In this document: one piece after another, positions 59,485 through 64,000 of the stretch
Layout: every line of letters starts with the position of its first letter
Position numbering within the stretch: position 1 is the first letter of the stretch
From: Castor canadensis
Taxonomy: Eukaryota; Chordata; Mammalia; Rodentia; Castoridae
Assembly: GCF_047511655.1 (NCBI RefSeq)
Contig: NC_133386.1
Coordinates: 77,379,501 to 77,443,500, forward strand
Length of the DNA stretch: 64,000 bases
Direction of reading: 5' to 3'
Notes under the pieces: model-generated
What the model was told of the DNA's origin: nothing
Database searches by the model: none
Seen by the model: the letters and a program-made list of their open reading frames with translations, nothing else
Position numbers and translations under genes: made by a program

Positions 59485-59678
59485 TTTTTTGAGGTACTGG
59501 AGTTTGAACTCAGGGCCTACACCTTGAGTCACTCCACAAGCCCTTTTTTGTGGTGGGATTTTTTTTGAGATAGGGTCTCACAAACTATTTGCCTGGGCTG
59601 GCTTTGAACCACGATCCTCCTGATCTCTGTATCCTGAGTAGCTAGGATCACAGGTGTGAGCCACTGACACCCAGCTAA
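59485..59678 (-). repeat. Dimeric B1/tRNA-like SINE
   Basis: Antisense: 'gaggtactggagtttgaact', 'cagggcctacaccttgagtc', then the B1 arm 'gagatagggtctcacaaact', 'ctggctttgaaccacgatcc' and 'gctaggatcacaggtgtgag'. Confidence 0.88.
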
Positions 59679-60117
59679 GAAACCTCTTAAATAGCTTTCC
59701 ACCTTCATAGGAAACAGCCCGTGATTTATATTTGATGAAATAAATTATGAATAACAAACTCATAAGTTAATATATCATCCTTTCTTACTCTCACTCTCTT
59801 GTATGAAAATAGTATCTATTAGTAAGAATTGTTAAAGTAGCCTTAATTATATACATATTCCACACATATCTGTTTAGTATTAGAGTCAAAAAATAATACT
59901 TCCCTGAAAAGAAATTATGGGAAAGGGATTTATTTGGTGAAATAATTCTTAAATGAAATTTCATGCATTTTCTAATTACTAGGATCCCAGAGATGACAGA
60001 ATCAATATTGCCCACTCAAAGAAATTAGGAGGCATTATAGACATTAAATAATTTTTAAGGAAATGAAAATTGAATGTGTAAAAACAAGACCAGAGAAGAT
60101 TCCTGTGCAATTAAATA

Positions 60118-60123
60118 TTTATT
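60118..60123 (-). terminator. Distal polyadenylation signal, MRAP2
   Basis: TTTATT on the + strand (AATAAA on the - strand), about 1.07 kb after the stop, with T/G-containing sequence beyond it in the transcript sense. Confidence 0.5.
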
Positions 60124-61010
60124 TTGTAGCTTAAGCAAGACAGTAAACAAATTCATAATGAAAATGCCACCCAGAAATTAGCAGCTGGCCATGCACATGA
60201 CAGTGTCTGCAAAACTAAGCTGTTACCAACACCAGTGCCTAGGTTCGAGTCCTTTGTGAAATTAACGCCATGTTGGCCACATGTCTCGAGTATCTTTCAG
60301 TATGGAATGTACAGCCAGCCCACTGACCACCTAAGCCCAAAGCCAGATGACCATCACTACACATCTGCCAAGTAAACAGACAGCATAACAAGTAGGATCT
60401 TCCTTATTCTGAAGTCATTGCTACAGCAGTGTAACCACAGAAATACCAACACAAAGACACACAGAAGGTGACCTCCTCACCTATATGACAACCTTCCCTA
60501 CATCTCCCGGGAACGCGAGTGTCTGCAATGTGCCATGAGTTTATCTTCACTCCAAGTGGGACAGAGCTGTTCCTAGGTTTGAGCATGGTGACTGGAGGTC
60601 CTCAGAAGAGCTGTTTTAACACAACCCAGCAGAAACATTGACCACAACAACCACGTGTTTCCTGACATCCTGATAAAGATCCCCTGACTAAATTGTACCT
60701 CAGTTAAGGGTTGAGTGGAAGGTAAAGAGATTCAGGAATACTACAAGACATAGGAGGCAATGCCCTATTTTATAGTGCTTATGTATCTCATAAATTCACA
60801 AATTCACAAAACATCAGCATTGGGATAAATCATCTATTACAGACACATCACTAGCATTACAAATGTGGCCACCCAGAATGCTAAAGCAACTTGCTAAAGG
60901 TGGAAACTAATGGCGATTAGGATGTAGTATGCTAACCCTCATTCAAAAGGACTGACCTGAGTCTGTGGCCATATTTTTCAAAAATAAGGAAGATGAGATA
61001 GTATAAATAC

Positions 61011-61016
61011 TTTATT
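61011..61016 (-). terminator. Proximal polyadenylation signal, MRAP2
   Basis: AATAAA on the - strand, about 180 bp after the stop. Confidence 0.4.
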
Positions 61017-61192
61017 CCAAAAAAAAGCCCCAAATGTGTTAAAAAGGCAAAAACAAACAAAGACTTCAACTTAATCAGCACTTGAGAGGGCTCTCTCTCT
61101 CTCTCATATACCCATACAATTTTGGTAGATGAACATTTTTTTGCCATACAAAGACAGAAACCACATCTTCAGAAAGGCACCGAACATGTGTC

Positions 61193-61586
61193 TCAGCCCA
61201 CTTCTTTGCGTGAGGTCTGGGCAACTGGCTTATTTTCTAGAACTATGGGTGGCTCTGAAATCAGAAGATCATCCTCTCCAAAAGAGGAGTTCTGGTCCGT
61301 GTTCACAAAGTTAGGGATGTCAAAAGTCATGAGTCTGTTTAGCTCCTCCTCTGCCTGCCCAGTGCTTCTGATGGCTTCCTGGAGTTGGACATCATTGTCG
61401 ATGGCTGTCGTCTGGTGACAAGCTTTGGCCCTGTCCAGGTGTTCCACTTCATTGATGTAGCAGTGAAAGAGAGACCTGGATTCCTCATGGCCCTGGCGAG
61501 AAAACACCTTGTCTGGCTCCAGAGGTTTTCCAAAGTCTGACACAAAGCTGTTCATTCTGAATCTCTTCTCCGAAGATTCTGCATTG
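61193..61586 (-). CDS. MRAP2: MRAP2 last coding exon
   Basis: MRAP2 is a small single-pass accessory protein that forms antiparallel dimers in ER and plasma membranes. It modulates melanocortin receptors (notably MC4R) and other energy-balance GPCRs. This exon encodes its cytosolic C-terminal tail. The acceptor on the - strand is TTTCTTTATAG, followed by C that completes an Asp codon, then NAESSEKRFRMNSFVSDFGK, PLEPDKVFSRQGHEESRSLF, HCYINEVEHLDRAKACHQTT and DDLLISEPPIVLENKP. The stop is TGA at 61195-61193. About 130 residues agree closely with the human protein as recalled; the last few (SRKEVG) differ. The membrane-spanning exon lies beyond 64000. The gene converges on CEP162. Confidence 0.95.
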
Positions 61587-63619
61587 CTATAAAGAAAAAA
61601 ATAAATAAAAGGTTGGTTGTGCTGCAGTTCATTTGCCAGCAGGATCATGGTTTTCTGCATGCAGGGAAGGCCCACACTTTCCACCAAGCACCTACTGAAT
61701 GTCTCTTTAAAGGCATGAATGTCAAGGCCTCAAGATGGGAGTAGTTGAGACATCCTGAAGACAAATACCTTGCTGGAGAATCCCCCAATATTCTACAGAA
61801 CCCCAGTATATCTCAGTGGTGTTCTTGGGTCTTCTGCATCAGAATTACTTGAAGAGCTTTATAAAATGCAAATTCCTGGCCTGCAGACCCTCGGTCTCTC
61901 TAAAGACAGTTAATCAGTATTTTCGTAGATTCCCAACAGTCATTACTGAAGTTTAGAATCACTGGTCTTGAGTTGATCTGAGCAATAGTATGTCAGAGAG
62001 CTGCAATTAATATTTGGCACTGTAGTATCCATTTATCTCACTTGACTCTCAAACTGACCACTGTGGTCTCTTAGGACAAGAATTATTATATTCATTTTAC
62101 AAATGTATGAACAAAGGTGAGGAGCAAATTACCTGCTTGCCATGCACCATCAGTTCAAGTGGGAATAAAACCCAAGTGTCTGATTCCTTATTTCATTTAG
62201 TGTGGAAGAAATTAGTAGTCAATGCTAATGAATGAATGGATGAATAAATAACTCTCAATTAGTCCTAACTGCAAGAAAGAAAGAACACAGCTGATCTGAA
62301 AAACTGATACTCCTCTTCTGTAATCACCATCCTTCCAGATCTATAAAAAGTGGCTTCTAAAGGAGAAGAACCATATCTACACATGCTTTCAAATCCAGAA
62401 CAGACCTGGCAAAGGCAGACCCCAGAGTCTGTGTGCAATGAATGTGTAATCTCAGTGATTCCAGTTCTTTAATCTCTTCCTTCCCATCCCAGGACTCAGT
62501 ACAAGGTGCTAATAACCAAATTCTTACAGGGTGGGGGAGCATGGATTCAACGACAGGTCTGTTTGGAAAATCTGGTGTCTGTCACTAAGCCCCAAAGTAT
62601 CAAGAATAAATGTGCATGGCAGTGCACACCTATAATCCTGGCACTCAGGAGGCTGAGGCAGGAGGATTGCAAGTTCAAGTTGTAGGCTATACAGTGAGAC
62701 CCTGTCTGGAAAAAAAACCAAATTGCCTGAATTTCAGAAGTCAGCAATCTTAAGAGCTTTGCAATCTAGCTAGCTGAGGGACTCTTATATCAGATTCATC
62801 TCTTAGCATGATTTCCTGGAAGCGATTCCTCTCAGAAACCTGAATTTTTCTTTTCTTTTTCATTACTAACAAGCCTAATTAACAAACTTCATTGCCTACA
62901 AAAAATGTGTTGAGAGGAATAAGAGTACAAATTCAACATGTCATGTATTTAGAATTCAGAGATAAATCATTTTAAACTGTGAAGGTACACTTTAATGCAC
63001 ATTTACAAGGTCGCTTTGTCTTTCAGTAAATGACTTATCCCATAATTGTCCCTTCACTTTGGTTTAAAGGGTGTTTGAGAACAGAGATGAGTGTGCCAGA
63101 AACCTGTGACCTAAGAAGTTAAAATGTCACCCAGGAAAAAGAGGGTTTCACACATTTGGAAAGAGTGTGATTAAAATCACCAGGGTCTGTACCATCCTCA
63201 GATAGCAGAGCCAACCAGCTCTCAGAAATAGCTTTTCTAGCTGCCCAGGGTACCAGATAAGCGTGACCCAGAAACCCACTGTGTGCAGTGGCCTTCCACC
63301 CAAGCTACCTTTCCTCAAAATTAAGAATTGGCGCTGGAGAACTAAAGTACAGAGACTATGAGCCAAGAGCATTTTGCCGATCCCCAGGGCAGAGCCAGGG
63401 CAGTGGCCCTCGAGTCGCCTCACCTGCCCCTGCCATTAAACCAGCAGTCGAAGAGCCGCCTTTCACTTCATTCCACTTCATTGGCACACCACAATTTGTC
63501 TGATTCTCCCTCCCTGAAAGCACTGAAAAGTGACTCTCTGGGCACTCAAGAGTCTGGTAATCCATATATACTCACTACATTATCCATTTCTCTGTTTTCA
63601 TCAATTGATAATCTAAAGG
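61587..63619 (-). other. MRAP2: MRAP2 intron
   Basis: Intron upstream of the last exon. It contains a MIR-like stretch (62040-62160, 'ttcattttacaaatgtatga') and a B1 SINE (62606-62722). No coding exon is seen. The open frames at 63288-63684 lack family likeness. Confidence 0.65.
62606..62722 (+). repeat. B1-like SINE
   Basis: 'atgtgcatggcagtgcacac', 'ctataatcctggcactcagg', 'aggctgaggcaggaggattg', 'cagtgagaccctgtctgg', then an A-rich tail. Confidence 0.88.
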
Positions 63620-64000
63620 ACCTGTACAATAATCCTCCTTATCTGCAGTTTTACCTCCTGTGGTTTCAGTTACCTGTGATCTGAAAATATTAATGGAAAA
63701 TTCCAGGAATAAACAATTTTTAAGCTGTTCATGTTGTTCTAATCAGCACAATGAGATCTCAGACTTACTCTGAGTATGTGATCATCCCTTTGTCCAGTGT
63801 ATCCTCGCTGTAGACGCTACCTGCCACATGGCAGTTGAAACAGAAAGTGCATGTTAAGCACACATTCATAATTTTTATTATGGTACATTAATTGTTCTAT
63901 TTTATTAGTTATTGTTAATCTCTTACTACATCCAGTTTGTAAGTTAACCTTTGTCATAGGTATATATGTGTAGGGAAAAGCAATGTGTATAAGGCTTAGT
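63620..64000 (+). mobile_element. Tigger-like DNA transposon (runs off window)
   Basis: 'cctccttatctgcagtttta', 'tggtttcagttacctgtgat', 'ctgaaaatattaatggaaaa', 'ttccaggaataaacaatttt' and 'catccctttgtccagtgtat' are the well-known 5' text of TcMar-Tigger elements. From about 63870 the text moves to a 3'-end-like part ('gttattgttaatctcttact'), so the transposase region is missing. This is a short internally deleted form. Confidence 0.82.

Larger units (their letters stand above)
60100..61192 (-). other. MRAP2: MRAP2 3' UTR (inferred)
   Basis: Repeat-poor sequence directly after the MRAP2 stop. Two AATAAA signals on the - strand (61011-61016 and 60118-60123) could end it. The distal one gives a UTR of about 1.1 kb, and the lack of repeats over the whole span favours it. 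It contains an A-rich stretch and a (CT)n run at 61091-61105. Confidence 0.6.

Noticed and set aside
63288..63684. Small genes in the MRAP2 intron
   Set aside because: Short overlapping frames with no family likeness; the last one runs into the Tigger element.
1..64000. CRISPR array, operon or bacterial system
   Set aside because: The spliced genes, SINEs, L1s and provirus are mammalian, and no array of short direct repeats with spacers was seen.

Overview
This window is nuclear DNA from a placental mammal, almost certainly a rodent. It has GT-AG introns, B1-type (7SL-derived) SINEs fused to tRNA-like SINEs, L1 LINEs, ancient L2/MIR-age repeats, a Tigger DNA transposon and an endogenous betaretrovirus. 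The tRNA-like SINE arm (ending in a 'ccctgagttcaaa' B-box) and the L1 3' ends resemble what I associate with castorid (beaver-like) genomes. That species guess is inference only.

Two protein-coding genes are present and they converge. On the + strand, nine coding exons (3759-37262) encode the last 616 codons of CEP162 (KIAA1009/QN1), a coiled-coil protein of the centriole distal end that helps build the ciliary transition zone. All nine have AG/GT borders, keep one reading frame and end in a TAG. On the - strand, 61193-61586 is the last coding exon of MRAP2, the melanocortin receptor accessory protein. Its 3' UTR probably runs to about 60100, and 61587-64000 is its intron. The CEP162/MRAP2 tail-to-tail order matches my memory of human 6q14.

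Region by region: 1-21 kb is CEP162 introns with SINEs, a decayed L1 and L2-age repeats. 21-36 kb is one 15.4 kb CEP162 intron. It contains an antisense betaretrovirus-like provirus (about 21.77-28.59 kb) with a 5' LTR, a Lys-type primer site, gag with zinc knuckles, dUTPase, protease, an RT lacking its palm, RNase H, integrase and env. The same intron holds older LTR-like pieces, a degenerate tandem array and an L1 ORF1 remnant. 37.4-60.1 kb is a 22.7 kb intergenic space made mostly of L1 copies. One of these is full length (43843-50238, antisense, 12 bp target duplication) but has a degraded RT catalytic motif. The last 4 kb is MRAP2, closing with a Tigger-like DNA transposon.

I saw no CRISPR array, operon, tRNA or rRNA gene and no clearly new gene system. 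The most unusual points are the provirus with only one recognisable LTR and a missing RT palm, the tandem array in front of a 3'-truncated L1, and a second L1 3'-end type present in three copies.
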